Of a stretch of 37,954 nt of DNA, positions 25,272 through 31,821 are shown piece by piece (within the stretch, counting starts at the first letter, position 1; the number at the start of each line of letters is the position of its first letter). Below the pieces are notes generated by a model, which saw only the letters and a list, made by a program, of their open reading frames with translations, did not search any database and was not told the origin of the DNA. Location: assembly GCA_902514615.1 (NCBI GenBank), contig CABXRG010000009.1, positions 1 to 37,954 on the forward strand, given 5' to 3'. Both the position numbers and the translations under genes were made by a program. Source of the DNA: an uncultured Bacteroidota bacterium (GTDB lineage Bacteria; Bacteroidota; Bacteroidia; Flavobacteriales; Flavobacteriaceae).

Positions 25272-25810
25272 TAGTGCACATAATAAGGTGAAATCATAAT
25301 ATAAACTACAACACCTGTTACAGCAATATAAAGCCATATTGGAAAAGTAATTCTAGCTATTTTTTTATGCTGATCAATCATTTTTGAAATGGCTCTAACA
25401 TAAGTAATAAGCACCATAGGAACTATAAATACAGAAAGAGTTATATGAGATATTAAAATAACAAAGTAAAAATATCTAATAAGCCCCTCTCCACCAAAAG
25501 GAGTTGGATCTGTTGTCATATGATAAAGAATATACATGACTAAGAATACTAATGATAAAAAAATTGACGTCTTCATTAATAATTCATGTTGTCTGATTTT
25601 TTTATTCTTTATACTATATAAAGCACTAAGCAACAATAAAGCTGTCAAGCCATTAATGGAGGCGTATATAGGTGGTAAAAAAGTTAATGCAGGTAGTGAT
25701 GTTATTCTTACGTTGAATAAGATTAATACTACTACAGGGATAAGTATTGAAACTATTACTATTAAAGTTTTATACTTAAGTCCATCATATATATCATTAA
25801 ACTTACTCAT
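25271..25810 (-). CDS. DUF420 membrane protein (YozB/CtaM-like)
   Basis: This 179-residue protein has five predicted transmembrane helices (near 14-32, 46-64, 79-96, 114-136 and 152-173) and conserved His residues in the loops and helices (RQHELLMKTS, YHMTTDP, LISHITLS, DQHKKIARITFPIWLY). This is the DUF420 pattern. A Gram-positive relative, CtaM/YozB, is needed for activity of heme A-type oxidases. A role in assembly or cofactor insertion for the oxidase encoded nearby is therefore likely but not proven. It overlaps the Sco gene upstream by 8 nt and the small gene downstream by 1 nt. Confidence 0.85.
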   Translation of the reverse strand: MSKFNDIYDGLKYKTLIVIVSILIPVVVLILFNVRITSLPALTFLPPIYASINGLTALLLLSALYSIKNKKIRQHELLMKTSIFLSLVFLVMYILYHMTTDPTPFGGEGLIRYFYFVILISHITLSVFIVPMVLITYVRAISKMIDQHKKIARITFPIWLYIAVTGVVVYIMISPYYVH

Positions 25811-26501
25811 TTATTAATTTTTTAATATCATAAAATAACATGTCTATACCTTGCTGAGTAGAGTTCAAATCATTAACTCCTAAATAATACATTATTGGAT
25901 TACCAAAAGCATCTTTTCTCGATCGAATATAACCATCTTTATCTATAAGTGCAAAATATCCTTGGTGTTCAAATCCGCCAATAAAATTGGAGTCTTGATT
26001 AGCAAAAATATTGAAACCGTTATTAGCAAGATCATATATATAATCTCTTTCTCCTGTTAAAAAATGCCAATTTTGCGATTTTATATTTAGTGCTTCAGAA
26101 TATTTTTTTAATGTAGACGGAGTATCATTTTTTGGGTCAATAGTTATAGATATAATTCCAAAATCATCAGAATCCCCAAATTTATCATCTAACAATTTCA
26201 TGTTTTCATTCATCTCAATACAAATATCAGGACATCTGGTGAAGAAAAATTCCAGAACATATACTTTATTATTCATGTCCTCATTAGAAATTAAAATTGA
26301 ATCCTGGTTAGTAAGAACAAAGTCAGGAGCTCTTCTCTTTTGATCTGAAATAGTTAAATAAGATAACCTCTCATTGCTATGAAGTCTATTAGAATCTGTA
26401 GTATCTAAATTAACGACTCTCTCATAAATTTTTGGGAAAGAAAAAATTCCAAAAAGGATTATGATTATTAATAATCCAATATATTTTGATTTATTATTCA
26501 T
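25803..26501 (-). CDS. SCO1/SenC-family copper chaperone for cytochrome oxidase
   Basis: This 232-residue protein has an N-terminal membrane anchor (YIGLLIIIILFGIFSFP) and a periplasmic thioredoxin fold. The copper site is complete: CPDIC (C90 and C94, CxxxC) after the EFFFTR strand, and the distant His in GFEHQGYF (H179). TIDPKNDTPSTLKKY is another Sco landmark. It should deliver copper to, or reduce, the CuA site of subunit II. An ATG five codons upstream (26516) is possible, but 26501 gives the 8-nt overlap seen repeatedly in this operon and places the anchor at the N-terminus. It is followed by DUF420 and preceded by a cysteine-free Sco-like paralogue. Confidence 0.93.
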   Translation of the reverse strand: MNNKSKYIGLLIIIILFGIFSFPKIYERVVNLDTTDSNRLHSNERLSYLTISDQKRRAPDFVLTNQDSILISNEDMNNKVYVLEFFFTRCPDICIEMNENMKLLDDKFGDSDDFGIISITIDPKNDTPSTLKKYSEALNIKSQNWHFLTGERDYIYDLANNGFNIFANQDSNFIGGFEHQGYFALIDKDGYIRSRKDAFGNPIMYYLGVNDLNSTQQGIDMLFYDIKKLINE

Positions 26502-27153
26502 TAAATAAGGAATCATTTTTCTTTAATGCCAACCTGTATTCAGCAAGAATAATCTTAACATCATCAACCATCTTGTTATTAATTTCTGCAACAGATTGTG
26601 AATTAAACCCATAAAGCATTTCAATATCTTCATCATCGTTCCTTCCTCTGAGACTAAGATCCCTGTCAATTATAAAAACATATGGTGTACTGTAGTTATC
26701 ATCAAGCTTAATATCTGTATTGAAGCTTTCAAAAATTGACTTAATATTTAATTGAGTAGTCGGAATAAAGTTCCATTTTTTTAAATCTGTACCAACCCCA
26801 CTGATAAGATCACTTTTTAAACTTTCAATTTCATTAGATTCATTTTCATTATAAATAATAACAAATTGAAAATCTTGAAACTCATAAAATCTTTTATAAA
26901 TTTTCTGATTTAAATTTAAAGCTTCTGATTTTTTATTTTTTATATCACCCCCCCAGAAGGCAACTATTGAGATTTTATCCTGAAAAGAAACTTGAAAAGT
27001 ATTTCCTTCAAGATCTTTAATATCTTCAACCTTTTCAGTTAATACAGGAAGCTTTGCAAAATTATTTATCCCAGTAGATAGAAACACATAAACAAATATT
27101 GGAAAGAAAAACAGGACACCAAGTATTAGATACTTTTTAAAATCTTTACTCAT
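26494..27153 (-). CDS. Cysteine-free Sco/thioredoxin-fold-like membrane-anchored protein
   Basis: This 219-residue protein has one N-terminal transmembrane helix (LILGVLFFFPIFVYVFLS) and a periplasmic domain whose strand order resembles Sco/thioredoxin: DLEGNTFQVSF, ISIVAFWGGD where CxxxC would be expected, FQFVIIYNENE, WNFIP, and TPYVFIIDRDLSLRGRND. It contains no Cys and no His at all, so it cannot bind copper or do redox chemistry in the Sco manner. The C-terminal helix NNKMVDDVKIILAEYRLAL looks strongly constrained. Its place between oxidase subunit IV and true Sco (1-nt and 8-nt overlaps) points to a structural or scaffold role in oxidase assembly (inference). I believe it is conserved in flavobacteria but uncharacterised. 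Confidence 0.78.
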   Translation of the reverse strand: MSKDFKKYLILGVLFFFPIFVYVFLSTGINNFAKLPVLTEKVEDIKDLEGNTFQVSFQDKISIVAFWGGDIKNKKSEALNLNQKIYKRFYEFQDFQFVIIYNENESNEIESLKSDLISGVGTDLKKWNFIPTTQLNIKSIFESFNTDIKLDDNYSTPYVFIIDRDLSLRGRNDDEDIEMLYGFNSQSVAEINNKMVDDVKIILAEYRLALKKNDSLFNE

Positions 27154-27536
27154 TAAATTTTCCAGGTCTTTAAGCCATCCAACATAACCTCAAAAATATA
27201 TGAGCCTTCTATTAATAAAATAAAAAGTAAGAATGGAATAAGTATTAGAAGAGGAACTACAATTGTATTCTTTAAAAAAGGTTTTTCATCTCTTACGTGC
27301 ATGAAATCCCAAGTAATATAATAAGCCTTAATTAAAGTCATGATAATGAATAGCCAATTAATAAGCTTAATGCCTAAAAAGTAATTTAATAGTACTGCAG
27401 GTTTCATTATACCTAGAGCTACTTCAATAACAGTTACTATTGATAAAAATATAAGAACACCCCATATCTTTTGAACATTAGACTTAAACTTTAGTCGTCC
27501 TCTAAAAATTTCTAATTTGTGATTGTGATCTGCCAT
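27153..27536 (-). CDS. Cytochrome c oxidase subunit IV-like protein
   Basis: This small 127-residue membrane protein has three transmembrane helices (about 24-42, 56-73 and 90-112). The loop FMHVRDEKPFLKN between the second and third is typical of the bacterial COX4/CyoD-like family. It begins with a His-containing polar stretch (MADHNHKLE). In prokaryotic heme-copper oxidases this subunit packs against subunits I and III and helps stability rather than catalysis. It starts 3 nt after the subunit III gene, and its stop overlaps the next ATG by 1 nt. Confidence 0.88.
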   Translation of the reverse strand: MADHNHKLEIFRGRLKFKSNVQKIWGVLIFLSIVTVIEVALGIMKPAVLLNYFLGIKLINWLFIIMTLIKAYYITWDFMHVRDEKPFLKNTIVVPLLILIPFLLFILLIEGSYIFEVMLDGLKTWKI

Positions 27537-27539
27537 AAT

Positions 27540-28517
27540 TTATACTAAATAGAAAAATGTAAATACAAAAACCCAGACTAAGTCAACAAAGTGCCAATAA
27601 AGACCAACTTTTTCAACCATATCATAATGACCTCTTTTTTCATACGTACCAAGAAGCACATTAATAAATATTATAATATTTATGATAACTCCAGAAAAAA
27701 CGTGAAAACCATGAAATCCAGTAATAAAAAAGAAGAAATCTGCAAAAAGAGGATTTCCATATTCATTACGTATTAGATTAGCACCTTTAACTACTCTAGT
27801 AGCTGAAGCAAGTTTAATCTCTGCTTCTTCTCGACTTAAAATTATTTTATGACCACTTTCATCTAATGCTTCTAGCCTTACGGTTAAATCTGTATCATTG
27901 TTAAACCCATCCATAACTTCATCAAGAGTAATTTCAGGTAATTTTGATTCGCTTTGATACCAAATACCAACGTTGTCATCATGAGTTACTCTATCCTGAG
28001 TTGAAGAAAATGCAAACTCATCAATTGGTATTCTCTTACCTTCTTCAAGGTTATAGAATTGTAGAATTTCTCCATTTTGAATTTCAACGGCCCCATATTC
28101 ACCTTTTATAAAATTTTTCCACTCCCATGCTTGAGAACCTACAAAAACTGCACCTCCAATAATAGTTAAAAGCATATAAAAAGCAACACGATTTTTATCA
28201 TTGTTATGACCTGCATCGACAGCTAAAACCATTGTAACAGATGAAAAAATTAACACAAATGTCATCAATGCAACATAATACATGGGAGCATCTATTCCAT
28301 GTAAAAATGGAAAGTGAGTGAAAACTTCATCAGCTATTGGCCAAGAATCAATATTTTTAAATCTTGAGAACCCATAAGAGACAAGGAAACCAGAAAAGGT
28401 AAGAGCATCCGAAACTATGAAAAACCACATCATTAGTTTTCCGTAAGCTGCGTCTAGCGGCTTAGCTCCTCCACCCCATGAATTTTGTTTTGTTTTTGTT
28501 AATGTAGATGCTTGCAT
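27540..28517 (-). CDS. Cytochrome c oxidase subunit III (long form with inserted domain)
   Basis: This 325-residue heme-copper oxidase subunit III has helices near 28-48, 77-98 and 111-133, then a hydrophilic insert of roughly 90 residues (about 143-240, with GKRIPIDEFAFSSTQDRVTH), and closing helices with ADFFFFITGFHGFHVFSGV and YWHFVDLVWVFVFTFFYLV. The GFHGFHV and WHFVDLVW motifs are the COX3 signatures. The insert lies between helices and probably faces the periplasm; long subunit III proteins are known in Bacteroidota. It is the second of two adjacent subunit III genes and has a candidate internal promoter before it. Confidence 0.92.
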   Translation of the reverse strand: MQASTLTKTKQNSWGGGAKPLDAAYGKLMMWFFIVSDALTFSGFLVSYGFSRFKNIDSWPIADEVFTHFPFLHGIDAPMYYVALMTFVLIFSSVTMVLAVDAGHNNDKNRVAFYMLLTIIGGAVFVGSQAWEWKNFIKGEYGAVEIQNGEILQFYNLEEGKRIPIDEFAFSSTQDRVTHDDNVGIWYQSESKLPEITLDEVMDGFNNDTDLTVRLEALDESGHKIILSREEAEIKLASATRVVKGANLIRNEYGNPLFADFFFFITGFHGFHVFSGVIINIIIFINVLLGTYEKRGHYDMVEKVGLYWHFVDLVWVFVFTFFYLV

Positions 28518-28535
28518 CTAGGGAAATTTTGAATA

Positions 28536-28543
28536 CAAATTTA
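28536..28543 (-). promoter_or_regulatory. Candidate internal promoter element before the long subunit III gene
   Basis: Minus-strand TAAATTTG matches TAnnTTTG and leaves 18 nt to the ATG at 28517, in the 33-nt gap after the short subunit III gene. It may give extra transcripts of the assembly genes, or be chance. Confidence 0.3.
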
Positions 28544-28550
28544 TTAATTT

Positions 28551-29165
28551 TTAACTGAAGTATTTAATAAAAAAGAATAAATATATCCATAAAGCTCCAA
28601 GAAAATGCCAGAATATTAATGCCATCTCAAAACCTAACTTGTTTTTCTCATATTTTTTTCTGTTAAACTTAGTAGTTACAACAGTTAAAACAATTATACC
28701 GGCTATCAAGTGAGCTAAATGAAGAAACACTAAAACATATATATATGACGTAGTTATAGAACTTTCTGGACCTGTAAAATAATATCCTTGTGCAATAATA
28801 TCACCAAAACCTAAAAACTGAGCAACTACAAAAACAATAGCCATAAGAATGGTTAGTCCAAGAAAAAGATTGACGTTGTTTCTATGTAAATAGATATTTA
28901 TATTTTCTGGAAGAGAAACTCTAATATATTGATCTAATCTATACTTAGCTATTTGAAAAAACAAACTACTTAATGCAATTGAAATAGTACTTATTGTAAA
29001 CCAAGTAGGTAAGCTAAAAGAGTCTAACCAATCGGGTCTAGAACTGCTAACTATATAAGCACTAGTTAAGCCAGCAAAAGTCATAGTAATACTTATTAGT
29101 CCAAACCATAGCATCATTCTTTTTGCTTTACTAGTTTTAACCTGAATTGAATCTGAAATACTCAT
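28551..29165 (-). CDS. Cytochrome c oxidase subunit III (short form)
   Basis: This 204-residue subunit III-family protein has five transmembrane helices (near 16-36, 54-72, 93-115, 136-157 and 179-200). It ends with FEMALIFWHFLGALWIYLFF, the COX3 WHF motif, and has VFLHLAHLIAGI in the fourth helix. It starts at the same base where ctaB ends (TAATG), so the two are translationally coupled. Having a short and a long subunit III gene side by side is a recurring flavobacterial arrangement as I recall it. Whether both sit in one complex is not known from sequence. Confidence 0.9.
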   Translation of the reverse strand: MSISDSIQVKTSKAKRMMLWFGLISITMTFAGLTSAYIVSSSRPDWLDSFSLPTWFTISTISIALSSLFFQIAKYRLDQYIRVSLPENINIYLHRNNVNLFLGLTILMAIVFVVAQFLGFGDIIAQGYYFTGPESSITTSYIYVLVFLHLAHLIAGIIVLTVVTTKFNRKKYEKNKLGFEMALIFWHFLGALWIYLFFFIKYFS

Positions 29166-30055
29166 TATGAAAGAAATTTATCTACTACAAATATAATTTG
29201 AATAAAACTTAAATAAAAAATACTTGTATACATAAGTCTTATAGCGTTTTGTTTATCCTTATATCTCATTAATCTAATGGCCTGGAATAACATAAAGAAA
29301 CCAGATGCTAAGATTAAAATAAGAGAATAAAGGCCAATTGAAAGATTTCCAGTAAAGCTAAAGTAAGGAAGAGTGGAAACTAAAATCATCCATAAAGTAT
29401 AAAAGACAATTTGAAAAGCAGTTGAGTTATCTCTTTTACCTGATGGCAACATTTTAAATCCAGCTTTTAAATAATCATCATGCGAAACCCAACCAATTGC
29501 CCAAAAATGTGGAAACTGCCAAAAAAATTGAATCATAAACAATATACCTGTCTCTATTGAAAATTTATTAGTCACTGCTACCCAACCCAACATAAAAGGG
29601 ATAGCACCAGGGATAGCACCAAAAAACACAGATAAGGGTGTGATTGGTTTCAAAGGAGTATATAATCCTAAATATATAATCATAGATATTAAACCAAAAA
29701 ATGCAGTTCTAAAATTTATAATATATAACATAGTCAACCCTAAAAAACTTAGGATTATACAAACAATTATTGCCTGTTTTACACTTAGACCTCCAGTAGG
29801 AAGTGGCCTATTTAGTGTACGAGTCATTAAAGCATCCCTTTTTCTTTCAATTATCTGATTAAAACCATTAGATGCACCAACAACAAAAAATCCACCAAAA
29901 ATTAACAACGCAAGTGTATAGAATGAAAATATATCAAAAGCAATCAAATACGAGGCAACAGAGGAAAATACTACACTTAAAGATAGCCTGTGTTTAATTA
30001 AAATAAGAATTTCAGAAAATAAGGACTTTGGCTTTATATATAAAGTATCAGACAT
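29165..30055 (-). CDS. ctaB: Protoheme IX farnesyltransferase (heme O synthase)
   Basis: CtaB (CyoE) adds a farnesyl group to heme B, giving heme O, the precursor of the heme A used by the oxidase. The 296-residue UbiA-family membrane protein has about nine helices. The first prenyl-diphosphate/Mg motif region is NGFNQIIERKRDALMTRT (about 63-80) followed by NRPLP. The YTPLKP segment and the second polar loop FWQFPHFWAIGWVSHDDY are also diagnostic. No heme A synthase (ctaA) gene is in the window, so it must lie elsewhere. It sits between tonB and the subunit III genes. Confidence 0.96.
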   Translation of the reverse strand: MSDTLYIKPKSLFSEILILIKHRLSLSVVFSSVASYLIAFDIFSFYTLALLIFGGFFVVGASNGFNQIIERKRDALMTRTLNRPLPTGGLSVKQAIIVCIILSFLGLTMLYIINFRTAFFGLISMIIYLGLYTPLKPITPLSVFFGAIPGAIPFMLGWVAVTNKFSIETGILFMIQFFWQFPHFWAIGWVSHDDYLKAGFKMLPSGKRDNSTAFQIVFYTLWMILVSTLPYFSFTGNLSIGLYSLILILASGFFMLFQAIRLMRYKDKQNAIRLMYTSIFYLSFIQIIFVVDKFLS

Positions 30056-30077
30056 TAATTATTAATTAGAAAATGTC

Positions 30078-30782
30078 CTATTGAAGTCTGAAAGTGATTG
30101 GAATACTAAATGGAACCTTCACAGGGGTACCTCTTTGTCTACCGGGGGTCATTCTAGGAAGTCTACCAATAATTCTAGCTGCTTCATTTTCGAGGTTTTT
30201 ATCTGGACCTCTCATACGTATGTTTGTAATTGAACCGTCTCGAGCTATAATAAAATTAACATATACTCTGCCTTGTATACCCATTTCTTGAGCAATATCA
30301 GGGTATCTAAAGTTTTTTCTTATATGCTTGTTCATTTGTTCTTGGAAGCAAGCTCTTCTTTGAGATTTAGCAACTGTTTCACACCCAGGAAAAATTGGAA
30401 CATCTTCAATTACTGCAAAAGGAACCTCAATATCATCAAAATCATCTTCTACAACTATATCTTCAATAACCATCTCTTCATCAGATTCTGTTGATTCAAT
30501 GACAGTTTCCTCTACTTCTTCTTCATCCTCAACAATTTCAATTACTTCCGGAGCAGGAGGTGGTGGAGGTGGAGGAGGAGGAGGTGTTTTTAACTGTTCA
30601 GTAATTGGAACATCCTCTTCATCATCTACTAGCATATCACCACTAGTAAGATCAATTTTTCTTTCATATGATTTATACTCAATAGCACCCCAAGTAAGAC
30701 CAAGCACACAAGTCAAACCAATAACAAAGTATAGATTTCTATTTTTGTTTAAGTCAGCTTCTGGATTTTTCTTTAGTTGCAT
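30078..30782 (-). CDS. Energy transducer TonB
   Basis: This 234-residue TonB protein couples the ExbBD proton motor to outer-membrane receptors such as the one at 1-2032. It has an N-terminal membrane anchor (about 17-33, LYFVIGLTCVLGLTWGAI), a run of ten prolines (67-76), a strongly acidic spacer (about 82-120) that spans the periplasm, and the C-terminal TonB domain (about 145-234) with HIRKNFRYPDIAQEMGIQGR and IPITFRLQ. The CETV and RRACF cysteines are frequent in the Bacteroidota form. It lies inside the split oxidase cluster, 22 nt upstream of where ctaB ends its own leader-free arrangement, facing the same way. Confidence 0.94.
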   Translation of the reverse strand: MQLKKNPEADLNKNRNLYFVIGLTCVLGLTWGAIEYKSYERKIDLTSGDMLVDDEEDVPITEQLKTPPPPPPPPPPAPEVIEIVEDEEEVEETVIESTESDEEMVIEDIVVEDDFDDIEVPFAVIEDVPIFPGCETVAKSQRRACFQEQMNKHIRKNFRYPDIAQEMGIQGRVYVNFIIARDGSITNIRMRGPDKNLENEAARIIGRLPRMTPGRQRGTPVKVPFSIPITFRLQ

Positions 30783-30856
30783 GAATTAATTTTTAATATG
30801 CTAATCTATAAAAAATTATAATTATTTCATATAGTTAGACTACTCTTTATATTTTT

Positions 30857-31237
30857 TTAACTATCAATTAAATTTTTATACTCCTGGGAACTCATAAGAC
30901 TGTCAATTTCTGAAAGATCAGAAATATCAATTTTAATTATCCAACCCTCTCCATAGGGATCTTCATTTACTAATTCAGGTTTATCCTCAAGGTTAGAGTT
31001 CATTTCTATTACTTTTCCACTAACCGGCATGAATAAATCTGAAACAGTTTTAACAGCCTCAACTGTTCCAAATACTTCATTAGAAGCTATCTCACTATCC
31101 AAAGTGTCTATCTCCAAATAAACAATATCACCAAGTTCTCCTTGAGCAAAATCTGTTATACCTATTGTAGCTATATTATCTTCAATTTTCACCCATTCAT
31201 GTTCTTCTGTATACTTAAATTCTTCTGGAATGTTCAT
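30857..31237 (-). CDS. gcvH: Glycine cleavage system H protein
   Basis: GcvH carries the aminomethyl group between the P, T and L proteins on a lipoyl-lysine arm. The 126-residue protein has the usual EEHEWVKIEDNIATIGITDFA start, GDIVYLEI, and the lipoylation site K63 in FGTVEAVKTVSDL. The C-terminal half includes EDPYGEGWIIKI. It begins just 2 nt after ruvA ends. In many flavobacteria the giant sprA gene lies in this spot, as I recall; here it is absent. A 74-nt AT-rich gap without recognisable genes separates it from tonB. Confidence 0.96.
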   Translation of the reverse strand: MNIPEEFKYTEEHEWVKIEDNIATIGITDFAQGELGDIVYLEIDTLDSEIASNEVFGTVEAVKTVSDLFMPVSGKVIEMNSNLEDKPELVNEDPYGEGWIIKIDISDLSEIDSLMSSQEYKNLIDS

Positions 31238-31239
31238 GA

Positions 31240-31821
31240 TTATAATTTATTTAATGATCTTTTAATTAATTCTTGAAGCTCTATATCTTTATTTTCAAAA
31301 TATACTTTACTTACGATTTTTTCAGATTTAGATTTATTAAAACCTAATACAGAAAGAGCCAATAAAGCCTCTTTTTTTATATCTAAATTTTCGGTTGATA
31401 AATCTATATCTTTTTTATCAAATAATTCAACTTTATCTTTCAATTCTATTATCAATCTTTGAGCTGTTTTTAAACCAATTCCTTTAATAGATTTTATTCT
31501 GTCAACATCTTCTGCCCATACTGCCTCTTGAATTTCTGTTGGAGAAATAGAAGACAAAATTGTTCTTGCAGTACTAGGTCCAATTCCAGATATTGATATT
31601 AATTGCTGAAAAATAGATCTTTCACTTTGGGAACTAAAACCAAATAAAACATCAGCATCTTCTTTTCTTTGGAGATAGGTGAAAATTTTAATGTTTTCAT
31701 CATCAGGAATTTTTTCAAAAGTGTTTAACGAAATATTAATTTCATAACCTATTCCATTTGATTCAACAATAATTTTTGTTGGTGATTTTTCTATTAATCT
31801 TCCTTTAATATAGGTTATCAT
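31240..31821 (-). CDS. ruvA: Holliday junction branch migration protein RuvA
   Basis: RuvA binds four-way DNA junctions as a tetramer and loads RuvB. The 193-residue protein has the N-terminal OB-fold (ITYIKGRLIEKSPTKIIVE, YEINIS), two helix-hairpin-helix motifs (SISGIGPSTARTILS, about 70-84, and KGIGLKTAQRLIIELKDK, about 113-130), and the flexible linker and C-terminal RuvB-contact domain (LALSVLGFNKSKSEKIV). Its ATG overlaps the maeB stop by 4 nt. ruvB lies on the far side of maeB, so the partners are encoded close by but not adjacent. Confidence 0.96.
   Translation of the reverse strand: MITYIKGRLIEKSPTKIIVESNGIGYEINISLNTFEKIPDDENIKIFTYLQRKEDADVLFGFSSQSERSIFQQLISISGIGPSTARTILSSISPTEIQEAVWAEDVDRIKSIKGIGLKTAQRLIIELKDKVELFDKKDIDLSTENLDIKKEALLALSVLGFNKSKSEKIVSKVYFENKDIELQELIKRSLNKL

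Noticed and set aside
25272-25337. Upstream extension of the 70-residue gene to 25337
   Set aside because: The extension (MALYCCNRCC...) lies within the DUF420 gene and lacks any family support. The ATG at 25271 has a TAATG junction and starts a normal signal-like helix.
30056-30075. AT-rich inverted repeat between tonB and ctaB
   Set aside because: Composed only of A and T with imperfect symmetry; expected by chance at this base composition.
30499-30789. 96-codon plus-strand frame with a glycine run
   Set aside because: It is the antisense of the TonB proline run and acidic spacer. TonB has complete domains on the minus strand, so this is a shadow frame.
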